A stretch of 63,584 nt of DNA from an uncultured Christensenella sp. (GTDB lineage: Bacteria; Bacillota; Clostridia; Christensenellales; Borkfalkiaceae), in contig CAJTLF010000013.1 of assembly GCA_910577555.1 (NCBI GenBank), forward strand, positions 1 to 63,584, in the 5' to 3' direction. The translations under genes and the position numbers were made by a program. The notes under the pieces were generated by a model. The model was not told the DNA's origin. It did not search any database and worked only from the letters and a program-made list of their open reading frames with translations. Below, in pieces: positions 40,450 to 47,057 of this stretch. The stretch's first letter is position 1. Every line of letters starts with the position of its first letter.

Positions 40450-40514
40450 TAAAATTCCCCTGTATTTAATGCCCGTCGCCGCAAAAAAATATCTCCCGCG
40501 CCAACGGTAAAATC

Positions 40515-40543
40515 ATTATACATTATTATATTTCATTTTGCAA
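40515..40543 (-). promoter_or_regulatory. Promoter of corA
   Basis: Minus strand: TTGCAA (40543-40538), 17 bases, TATAAT (40520-40515). Predicted start about 40508, leaving the 183-base leader. Confidence 0.8.
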
Positions 40544-40591
40544 GTAATAAGTTAAAAAATAATTTCCACGTTTTTAATTTTGTATAAGAGT

Positions 40592-40643
40592 AATAGCCGC
40601 CCGCCTGCGGATTGTTTCGTCAATCCGCAGGCGGGCGGCTATT
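40592..40643. repeat. Perfect 23-bp inverted repeat with 6-base loop
   Basis: The arms (AATAGCCGCCCGCCTGCGG... and its exact complement) pair over 23 bases around TTTCGT. It lies eight bases beyond the end of the minus-strand gene at 40651. The tail after it is not a clean T run on either strand, so it is stronger than needed but atypical as a terminator. Confidence 0.85.
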
Positions 40644-40650
40644 ATCTGAA

Positions 40651-40998
40651 TTATTTTTTCGTTTTCGTCAAATCCAGCAATTCGTCAAGCCTGTCGCTCA
40701 GCTCTTCGGCTTCAATCCGTTGATGCTCGGAAATCAAAGCCTTTCTATATTGAGAAATAAGCTTATGCTTAGCGCTCATAACGTCGTCGCCGCTTATTAC
40801 GTTAATAGCAAAAAATTGCCCGTGAATGGTCTCGTAGCTTATAAAAGTCTCGTCTTGTATTTCAAAATATCCGCGTAATTTCTTTTCAAGCGTGCGTTTA
40901 ATAATTTCCTGCATCTCCCGCGTAGTAATCTTTTCTTTCTCCGTAACCGTTTCAATTTCTGCTTTTTCTCTTTTCATAAATTTTTTCATTTTTTCCAT
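40651..40998 (-). CDS. Hypothetical charged helical protein, 115 aa
   Basis: I do not recognise it. It is lysine- and glutamate-rich, mostly helical, with a hydrophobic core segment (FISYETIHGQFFAINVISGD, about residues 52-71) between two charged helices. An AAAGAG site precedes ATG 40998, and TTGCAA-18-TATAAT lies upstream on the minus strand (about 41060-41031). It is divergent from the double-HTH array, and its promoter overlaps the inverted repeat at 41039-41082, so the array's products may control it. Confidence 0.7.
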   Translation of the reverse strand: MEKMKKFMKREKAEIETVTEKEKITTREMQEIIKRTLEKKLRGYFEIQDETFISYETIHGQFFAINVISGDDVMSAKHKLISQYRKALISEHQRIEAEELSDRLDELLDLTKTKK

Positions 40999-41015
40999 AG
41001 TTTTATCTCTTTAAT

Positions 41016-41082
41016 AAAATTTGTATTTTAATTATACAGTCCGACAGTACAAATTTGCAAGTAAAAATTTGTATTATCGGAC
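41016..41082. promoter_or_regulatory. Inverted-repeat operator between the 115-aa gene and the HTH array
   Basis: GTCCGACAGTACAAATTT (41039-41056) and the complement of 41065-41082 agree at 16 of 18 positions, with an eight-base gap. The half-site AAATTTGTATT occurs again at about 41017-41027. Such spacing is typical of HTH-repressor operators and it overlaps the -35 box of the divergent promoter. Confidence 0.65.
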
Positions 41083-41118
41083 ACAATAATTTTAGAACTG
41101 TATTTTGTTGGGGAAAAT

Positions 41119-41550
41119 ATGTCGAAATTTGCCGAAAGATTAAGCGAACTTATGTCGGAAAGTCAATTAAATCAAAAAATGCTTGCCGAAAAAATTAAAA
41201 TCAGTGAAACAAGCCTTTCGCATTATTTACAGGACAAGCACGCTCCCACAGTAGAGAGTTTAATTAAAATTGCAGATTTTTTCAGATGCTCTACCGATTA
41301 TTTATTGGGACGGGAAGAAGATAACGGCGAGCTTAATTTCAAAAGTTGCCCGCCGTTTTCGAAACAGATTGATTTTTTAAGGGATTACTATAAAGTAAAA
41401 CCTTATCAAATTTATAACGGAACGGATATTTCTAAAAGTTGTTATTATGATTGGAAAAGCGGTAAACGGCAACCATCGCTTGACAATATAATACGGCTTG
41501 CAGATATTTTTGGTTGCAGAATTGATTTCGTCTTAGGCAGAGAAAGCTAA
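41119..41550 (+). CDS. Double-HTH (XRE) regulator 1 of 4
   Basis: The 143 residues contain two XRE-like helix-turn-helix domains: residues 1-70 (LAEKIKISETSLSHYLQDK, DYLLGRE) and 78-143 (YDWKSGKRQPSLDNIIRLAD, DFVLGRES), joined by a CPPFSKQ linker. There is no ligand or peptidase domain. It is the first and most divergent member of four adjacent paralogues. GGGG lies before the ATG. It is clearly AT-rich compared with the flanking housekeeping genes. DNA binding is inferred; targets are unknown, with the upstream inverted repeat the first candidate. Confidence 0.85.
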   Translation: MSKFAERLSELMSESQLNQKMLAEKIKISETSLSHYLQDKHAPTVESLIKIADFFRCSTDYLLGREEDNGELNFKSCPPFSKQIDFLRDYYKVKPYQIYNGTDISKSCYYDWKSGKRQPSLDNIIRLADIFGCRIDFVLGRES

Positions 41551-41552
41551 AA

Positions 41553-41993
41553 GTGATTTATTTATCCAAATTCAGTGAAAGATTGAAAGAACTTATATAC
41601 GAAGAAGATTTAAACCCGCAGAGATTTGCTCAAAAAATAGGTGTAAGACCTACTGCAATTACAAGATATATCAATTGCGAACGCTGTCCGTCAATAGAAA
41701 CACTCGTAAAGATAGCAGATTATTTCAATTGTTCAACCGATTACGTTCTCGGCATAACGGAAAACACGAACTCGTCTTTTAAAGTATGTCCGCCTTTTTC
41801 TAAGCAGTTACTTTATTTAATTGGATTTTATAAATATCCGTCACCGAAATCATTCAGAAAAGACTTGAATTTATCCAAAAGCAGATTTAACGAATGGTTG
41901 AAAGGTGCGCGCGTGCCGTCTTTGGACAATATTATTAAAATATCCGAAGGTTTGGAATGTTCGGTAGATTTCGTTTTAGGCAGAGAAAACTGA
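41553..41993 (+). CDS. Double-HTH (XRE) regulator 2 of 4
   Basis: 146 residues with the same two-domain plan. The start is GTG at 41553, two bases after the stop of regulator 1. The first domain (FAQKIGVRPTAITRYINCE) has its own recognition helix, whereas from residue 50 onward the protein is nearly identical to regulator 3: 41701-41993 aligns without gaps to 42155-42447. The shared block includes TDYVLGITENTNSS and the whole second HTH. This points to a recent tandem duplication or gene conversion. Confidence 0.85.
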   Translation: MIYLSKFSERLKELIYEEDLNPQRFAQKIGVRPTAITRYINCERCPSIETLVKIADYFNCSTDYVLGITENTNSSFKVCPPFSKQLLYLIGFYKYPSPKSFRKDLNLSKSRFNEWLKGARVPSLDNIIKISEGLECSVDFVLGREN

Positions 41994-41994
41994 A

Positions 41995-42447
41995 ATGATT
42001 AATCTTAATAAATTTGCCGAAAAATTCAGTGAAAGATTAGAAGATTTAATCCGTGATAAAGATATGGACAATAAAACTTTTGCCCGTGAAGTAGGCGTTC
42101 CGGAAAGTTGTATTTCTTATTTTATCAATTCTTTGCGTATGCCTACTATAACTACACTCGTAAAGATAGCAGATTATTTTAATTGTTCAACCGATTACGT
42201 TCTCGGCATAACGGAAAATACGAACTCGTCTTTTAAAGTATGTCCGCCTTTTTCCGAGCGGTTGCAGTATTTAATTGAATTTTATAAATATCCGTCACCG
42301 AAATCATTCAGAAAAGACTTGAATTTATCCAAAAGCAGATTTAACGAATGGTTGAAGGGTACGCGCGTGCCGTCTTTGGACAATATTATTAAAATATCCG
42401 AAGGCTTGGAATGTTCTGTAGATTTCGTCTTAGGCAGAGAAAACTGA
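41995..42447 (+). CDS. Double-HTH (XRE) regulator 3 of 4
   Basis: 150 residues; ATG one base after the stop of regulator 2. The N-terminal domain differs (FAREVGVPESCISYFINSL), the C-terminal 100 residues match regulator 2 with only a handful of substitutions. The sharp change from divergent to near-identical at about residue 52 suggests a mosaic origin in which recognition helices are exchanged on a constant partner module. Confidence 0.85.
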   Translation: MINLNKFAEKFSERLEDLIRDKDMDNKTFAREVGVPESCISYFINSLRMPTITTLVKIADYFNCSTDYVLGITENTNSSFKVCPPFSERLQYLIEFYKYPSPKSFRKDLNLSKSRFNEWLKGTRVPSLDNIIKISEGLECSVDFVLGREN

Positions 42448-42448
42448 A

Positions 42449-42892
42449 ATGATTAATCTTAATAAATTTGCCGAAACGCTCAACGAACTGATTTTTGATA
42501 ACGGCGAAATGAATAACAAAGAATTTGCCGCCGCGGTAGGTCTGCCAGAACCAACGGTTTTGCGTTACAGACAAGGCAAGCATACTCCAAACTTAAAAAA
42601 TTTAATAATTATTGCCGATTATTTTAAATGCCCGATAGATTTTCTTATCGGTCGCGAACCTGAAACGGCGGGATATTCGGTAAAACCTTGTCCGCCGTTC
42701 AGCGAGCAGATAGTTTATCTTGTAAAAAGTTTAGGCATTTCTTATAAAGATTTTTATACAAAAGTAAAAATTCCCGAAAGTACTTTTTTCGAATGGAAGA
42801 ACGGCAGTGCTTTACCGAATTTATATAGCGTAATAAAATTAGCAGACGAAATTAATTGCAGAGTTGATTATATTTTAGGCAGAGAAAACTGA
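42449..42892 (+). CDS. Double-HTH (XRE) regulator 4 of 4
   Basis: 147 residues; ATG one base after the stop of regulator 3, and the first codons (MINLNKFAE) repeat those of regulator 3. Both domains are divergent from 2 and 3 (FAAAVGLPEPTVLRYRQGK; FFEWKNGSALPNLYSVIKLA), and the linker is CPPFSEQ. It ends the array; a dispersed repeat and a strong terminator follow. Confidence 0.85.
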   Translation: MINLNKFAETLNELIFDNGEMNNKEFAAAVGLPEPTVLRYRQGKHTPNLKNLIIIADYFKCPIDFLIGREPETAGYSVKPCPPFSEQIVYLVKSLGISYKDFYTKVKIPESTFFEWKNGSALPNLYSVIKLADEINCRVDYILGREN

Positions 42893-42925
42893 TTATCGTT
42901 TTCCCCGTCATTCCGTCACTCCACC

Positions 42926-42962
42926 CGTCATTGCGAGAAGCGTAGCGACGAAGCAATCCAGA
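42926..42962. repeat. CATTGCGAG-type dispersed repeat, copy 1
   Basis: cgtcattgcgag ... gacgaagcaatccaga: the arms ATTGCG and CGAAGCAAT fold back. The same pattern recurs at 57508 and 63141. Repeats of this kind are scattered in many bacterial genomes. Confidence 0.75.
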
Positions 42963-43018
42963 AAAACCCCCGAAACAAAATACAAACCCGCCCGAACAAT
43001 ACGCAATACAATAAAACG

Positions 43019-43056
43019 AGCGGCGACCCGTCTATAAACGGGTCGCCGCTTTTTCA
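43019..43056. terminator. Bidirectional terminator between the HTH array and the M1 peptidase
   Basis: AGCGGCGACCCG and CGGGTCGCCGCT form a 12-base-pair stem with an eight-base loop, followed by TTTT on the plus strand and CGTTTTA on the minus strand. Confidence 0.88.
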
Positions 43057-43084
43057 TATCAACTACCTTGTCGCAATAATTTTT

Positions 43085-44533
43085 TTAAATTAAAATCTTG
43101 CCTTCTAAAAACGAATCGAAAATATTCTCCGCACCGGCAACACCTTCAAATCCCGCAATAAGGCTTTCGTAACCCGCAATCTTTCCGCGGTTGCTTTCGA
43201 AATACTTCTTTAAAATCCCGAAAAACTTATCGTCTCCCGCGGCATTTCTCAGCGTATCGAACAGCAAAAGCCCCTTGTTATAGGTCACGTTATTATATTC
43301 CAGCTCGCTCGTATACTCGCTCAAATCTCTGTGCATTCTGGTGTCCGCCGTCCCGTTAAGCTGGCTGAACACGTTAAAGAACGCTCTGTAATAATTAGTC
43401 GCAGAATTGATAATTCCCTTTCTCGTGAATCCGTACGCGGCGTGCGTCTCGAAGAACGCAAGGGTAGAGTATTCGGTCAACCCTTCGTCCTGCCAGGCGT
43501 CCGTGGTCTGGTTACTGCCCACCATGGCGTACCACCACTGATGCGCGTTTTCGTGTACTATGGTGTACACCGTGTTGTCCGAATCCAATCCGTCCGCAAT
43601 CATCGTCAGCGCGGGGTATTCCATACCGCCGTAGCAAAAGCCCGTCTGAACGACCGAAAGGGTGGGGTAAGAGTATTTGCCGAACGTCTGCGAAAAATAT
43701 TTAATACTTTCGGTCGCCGCTCCAAGACCCGTCTGCGGGTTTTCGTCGTTAATATAGTAGTAGTTTACGCTCACGCCGTCGGCGTCGTCGCTCACAACCT
43801 TGAAATCCTTGGATAGAACGAACGCAAAATCTCTTGCGTTTTCAAGCGTGTATGTGCACTTTTTTCTGCCGTCGGTTTCACTCTCGGAAACCAACTTTCC
43901 ACTGCTCGCCGCAATATATTCGGGGGGCAAATCAATGGTTACGCTGTAATTCGCGCACTCGGAAACGAACGGGTCGCCGCAGTAGTAATAGGGACATTCC
44001 AAAAATCCTTCGCTCGTATACGCGCAGAGTATGGGATAAAAATTACCTAAATTGACGGTGCGCGCGGTAATGCCCGTGCGGTGGTTCACCTTTGCAAGCG
44101 TAAGGGTGTAATTAATGGTCACGGTAACCGTTTCTTCGGGATATATGGGGGTCAACAGGTTTACTGTAAGCGTATTTTCGTCCTCGCCGCCTACGTTCCA
44201 GCCCGCGCAGTTCTCCACGCCGGAAATCTCCATTTTGCCGTAGCTTTCGCCCGCATAGTACGCCCGCGTCTTATAAGTGTCCGAAACGGGCTTGAACTTA
44301 GCCCCTTCCCTGAACGCGTTCCCGTAAAGGTTGAACTTCAAATCGCTCAGCTCGTTGTCGGTGTCGTTATAAAAATCCAGCTTAACCGACCCCGTAACCG
44401 TCCCCGCGCTCTCGTCATAGCTCGCGTAAATCTCGTAGCGGGAAAGCTTGTTTTCGTTCCCGTTGCAGGCGGAAACGCACACGGTAACCGCCATACAGCA
44501 TATAATCAATAAAAAGGTAAGTGTTTTCTTCAC
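43085..44533 (-). CDS. M1-family metallopeptidase, lipoprotein
   Basis: The start is GTG at 44533 with AAGGGG upstream. A lipoprotein signal ends at VSAC (about residue 23). The zinc site reads VHENAHQWWYAMVG (HExxH) with the third ligand in EGLTEYSTLAF, and GGMEYPALTMI replaces the usual GAMEN-like exopeptidase motif. At 482 residues it contains the N-terminal beta domain and the catalytic domain but not the long C-terminal helical domain of classical aminopeptidase N. Expected role: extracellular, membrane-tethered peptidase; whether it is an aminopeptidase is uncertain. Confidence 0.9.
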   Translation of the reverse strand: MKKTLTFLLIICCMAVTVCVSACNGNENKLSRYEIYASYDESAGTVTGSVKLDFYNDTDNELSDLKFNLYGNAFREGAKFKPVSDTYKTRAYYAGESYGKMEISGVENCAGWNVGGEDENTLTVNLLTPIYPEETVTVTINYTLTLAKVNHRTGITARTVNLGNFYPILCAYTSEGFLECPYYYCGDPFVSECANYSVTIDLPPEYIAASSGKLVSESETDGRKKCTYTLENARDFAFVLSKDFKVVSDDADGVSVNYYYINDENPQTGLGAATESIKYFSQTFGKYSYPTLSVVQTGFCYGGMEYPALTMIADGLDSDNTVYTIVHENAHQWWYAMVGSNQTTDAWQDEGLTEYSTLAFFETHAAYGFTRKGIINSATNYYRAFFNVFSQLNGTADTRMHRDLSEYTSELEYNNVTYNKGLLLFDTLRNAAGDDKFFGILKKYFESNRGKIAGYESLIAGFEGVAGAENIFDSFLEGKILI

Positions 44534-44625
44534 GCCGAAACCCCTTGAATTTATTTCAAAAATATCTTATGCGCGACAATTCGGGGATAAAACCCCTTTA
44601 ACAAATTTTGCACGGAAATAATAAA

Positions 44626-45294
44626 ATGTACGGTATGGTATTTTGCGTGGTAACGGACGGAAAGGCGGGGGAAATAACCCTTCCGGAATGTGATTTTGCT
44701 ATATTCGGCTTCGGTATTTTGGGCGAAGTGGATTACGAGCGCGAGCTTAAGGGCGAAACGGAAAAATTCGAAGAGTGCGCCCGCCTTTCCAAAAACAGCA
44801 GCTGCGGAATGGTCTGCGGCTGCCGCACGGTAAGCCGCGGTCTGCTGCGCAAATCTGCGTCCGTCGCGGACAGGGGCAAGCTTCTGGGCATATCCGATAT
44901 GACCCACGTTTTAGACTGCGAAGAATTTAAAAGCGGCGCGACGCTCGGGCTGTATAAAATAGGCGGGTATAAGATAGGGGTATGCATAGAAAACGACCTG
45001 CTGTTTCCCGAAACCTTCAACAGTCTCACTTCGTGCGGGTGTAACGCAATAGTAGTGCTTTTGGAAGAACTGCGCGACGGCATTCCGCCGTTACTCATTC
45101 GTTCCTACGCCTTTTTATACGGCGTGCCGATAATTATGTGCGCAGGCAAAACGGCGTATTTCGCCGATATTTCGGGGGCAATCGCATCTTCCACGCAAAA
45201 TAAAACGCTTTTCGAAGTGACCCCGCAAAACAATTACCATATAGTAACCACCCGCCGGAAAGGCATTACTCCCGACTTTAAACCCGATTACTGA
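44626..45294 (+). CDS. Nitrilase-fold protein lacking catalytic residues
   Basis: The layout follows the carbon-nitrogen hydrolase family: a first strand region (CDFAIFGFGILGEV), ADRGKLLGISDMTHVLD, and YKIGVCIENDLLFPETFNSL. The positions of the catalytic Glu, Lys and Cys appear lost: ICYD-type motif reads IEND, the YRKxH-type motif reads SDMTH, and the usual PE is absent. The 222 residues are shorter than active members. I take ATG 44626; a TTG at 44608 is an alternative. It lies divergent from the M1 gene and upstream of yicC. It may be a structural or regulatory protein. Confidence 0.7.
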   Translation: MYGMVFCVVTDGKAGEITLPECDFAIFGFGILGEVDYERELKGETEKFEECARLSKNSSCGMVCGCRTVSRGLLRKSASVADRGKLLGISDMTHVLDCEEFKSGATLGLYKIGGYKIGVCIENDLLFPETFNSLTSCGCNAIVVLLEELRDGIPPLLIRSYAFLYGVPIIMCAGKTAYFADISGAIASSTQNKTLFEVTPQNNYHIVTTRRKGITPDFKPDY

Positions 45295-45320
45295 TTTTTG
45301 TCAAAATCTTCCGCTATCGC

Positions 45321-45349
45321 TTGAAATTTGTAAAATTGTTTGGTATAAT
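45321..45349 (+). promoter_or_regulatory. Promoter of the yicC-gmk-rpoZ-priA operon
   Basis: TTGAAA (45321-45326), 17 bases, TATAAT (45344-45349). GGAGCAGGT precedes the ATG at 45386. Confidence 0.82.
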
Positions 45350-45385
45350 ATTTAAGTATAAAACTCAAACGGAGCAGGTTGAAAT

Positions 45386-46261
45386 ATGTACAGTATGACG
45401 GGTTACGGCAGGGGCGAATATAAGGCGGGCGGCGTGGAGCTTACCGTAGAGATAAAAACGGTCAACAACCGCTATCTCGACGCGTCCGTAAAATGCCCGC
45501 GTATATTCAACGCATACGAAGAAGAAGTGCGTTCCGCAGTACGCAAAAAACTCACCCGCGGACACGCCGACGTTTTCATTTCCCTTTCGGACAAGCGCGA
45601 ACGGCAAAAGACTTTAACCCTTGACGAAAACGCCGCCAAAGCCTACGTTGCAAGCGCGGAAAAGCTTCTGTCGCTCTTCCCCGACCTTGCAAACGACTTG
45701 TCCGTAACGGGAGTAATGCGCCTGCCTGACGTAATAAAGCAGGACGATATCGCCGCCGCGGACGAAGAAATTATCGCCGCGTTAAATTGCGCGCTGTCGC
45801 AGGCTCTCGATAATCTCAACGCAATGCGCTTAAAGGAAGGGGCAAAGCTCGAAGAAGATATGCTCTCGAGAATGTCGGCAATCGAAACTCTCGTAAACAA
45901 AATCGAAACCCGCGCCCCGCTCGTCGCCGAAAATTACAGGCAGAAATTAAAGGCGAAAATGGAAAAACTTCTTGGCGGCGCGGAAGTGGACGAGAGCAGA
46001 CTTTTAACCGAAGTAGCCGTATTCTCGGACAAGTCCAACATAGACGAAGAGCTCACCCGTCTGCACAGCCATATATCGCAGTTCCGTGAAATCTGTAAGG
46101 AACAGCTCGTGGGCAGAAAGCTCGACTTTCTGGTGCAGGAGTTCAACCGCGAAACCAACACCGTATGCTCCAAATCGAACGATTTGGAAGTAACGCGTTT
46201 GGGGCTTGCCTTAAAGAACGAAATCGAAAAAATCCGCGAACAGGTCCAGAACGTAGAGTAA
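45386..46261 (+). CDS. yicC: YicC/YloC-family endoribonuclease
   Basis: MYSMTGYGRGEYKAGG and NNRYLDASVKCP at the start and the C-terminal FLVQEFNRETNTVCSKSND are diagnostic of YicC, a family with RNase activity and a role in small-RNA decay. The length of 291 residues is normal. It heads the operon, 13 bases before gmk, as in Bacillus yloC-gmk. Confidence 0.95.
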   Translation: MYSMTGYGRGEYKAGGVELTVEIKTVNNRYLDASVKCPRIFNAYEEEVRSAVRKKLTRGHADVFISLSDKRERQKTLTLDENAAKAYVASAEKLLSLFPDLANDLSVTGVMRLPDVIKQDDIAAADEEIIAALNCALSQALDNLNAMRLKEGAKLEEDMLSRMSAIETLVNKIETRAPLVAENYRQKLKAKMEKLLGGAEVDESRLLTEVAVFSDKSNIDEELTRLHSHISQFREICKEQLVGRKLDFLVQEFNRETNTVCSKSNDLEVTRLGLALKNEIEKIREQVQNVE

Positions 46262-46274
46262 TCGGAGCTTCAAT

Positions 46275-46835
46275 ATGAACAATTTACTTTTGGTAATATC
46301 CGGACCGTCGGGCGTAGGCAAGGGAACGGTGGTCAAACGCCTTTTAAAAGACGGCGGTTTCCGCCTTTCGGTATCGTGTACCACCCGCAAAAAGCGCGAA
46401 GGCGAAATTGACGGCGTTTCCTACTTTTTCATGGAAAAACCCGAATTTGAAAAAATGATTGCCCAAGACGGGTTTTTGGAATACAACCGCCACTTCGAAA
46501 ACTATTACGGCACGCCCAAAAAATTCGTGCTGGAAAGCCTTAAAACGAGCGGCGTCATTCTGGAAATAGAAGTGGACGGCGCGCTCAAAGTAAAATCGGC
46601 GTTTCCGCAGGCAGTGCTTATAATGATAGCCCCGCCCAGCGCGGCAGAGCTTGAAAAGCGGCTCGTCCGCCGCGGCAGCGAAAGTAAGGAAAAAATCGCC
46701 GAACGCGTCAGCCGTATGGATTACGAGCTTTCAAAAAGTCAATATTACGATTATACCGTGGTCAACGACGACTTGAACGAGTGCGTCGCGCGTATAAAAA
46801 ATATCATCGAAAAGGAAAAGGAGATAAGGCAATGA
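46275..46835 (+). CDS. gmk: Guanylate kinase
   Basis: Phosphorylates GMP to GDP. P-loop ISGPSGVGKGTVVKRL at residues 8-23, then SVSCTTRKKREGEIDGVSYF and the YYGTPK substrate region. The length of 186 residues is slightly short but complete. Its stop overlaps the rpoZ start (ATGA). Confidence 0.97.
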   Translation: MNNLLLVISGPSGVGKGTVVKRLLKDGGFRLSVSCTTRKKREGEIDGVSYFFMEKPEFEKMIAQDGFLEYNRHFENYYGTPKKFVLESLKTSGVILEIEVDGALKVKSAFPQAVLIMIAPPSAAELEKRLVRRGSESKEKIAERVSRMDYELSKSQYYDYTVVNDDLNECVARIKNIIEKEKEIRQ

Positions 46836-47050
46836 TAAACAATCCCCCCGTAGACTTACTCATAGAACAACTTGGCACCGAAGGACAGCCCGTATCCCGT
46901 TACTGCCTTTGCGTAGTGGCGGCAAAGCGCGCAAGACAGATTATTGAACAAACGGCGTCCGCTCCCGTCAGGGGCAACGAAATCGTAAAGGAACTTGCCG
47001 TCGCCAGCCGTGAAATAGCGATTGGCAAAGTAAAGTGCGTCAAGGACTGA
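46832..47050 (+). CDS. rpoZ: RNA polymerase omega subunit
   Basis: The 72 residues contain the omega core: VSRYCLCVVAAKRARQI, close to the usual SRYxLVxxAxKRARQ. I choose ATG 46832, which overlaps the gmk stop and has AAGGAG six to eight bases upstream; the longer frame begins inside gmk. Conserved position between gmk and priA. Confidence 0.93.
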   Translation: MINNPPVDLLIEQLGTEGQPVSRYCLCVVAAKRARQIIEQTASAPVRGNEIVKELAVASREIAIGKVKCVKD

Positions 47051-47057
47051 TTTTCAG

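Larger units (their letters stand above)
40326..40508 (-). promoter_or_regulatory. corA leader: leader peptide plus antiterminator/terminator switch
   Basis: In transcript order: about 59 bases; AGGGGA and a 12-codon leader peptide (40449-40411); antiterminator arm ATTAATTCCGT (40409-40399), starting two bases past the stop codon; its partner ACGGGATTAAT (about 40378-40368), which is also the left part of the terminator stem; the terminator (40382-40361); seven T; then the corA ribosome-binding site. The two pairings exclude each other. It does not match the M-box (ykoK) aptamer by eye. Confidence 0.75.

Noticed and set aside
40326..40508. M-box (ykoK) Mg2+ riboswitch upstream of corA
   Set aside because: The conserved M-box strings (such as GUUAGGUGAGGCUCC and CGCUGCUGCCC) are not present; the leader is better explained by a short peptide and two exclusive hairpins.
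41119..42892. Prophage immunity region
   Set aside because: The genes are HTH proteins only; there is no integrase, excisionase, replication or structural phage gene in the flanks.
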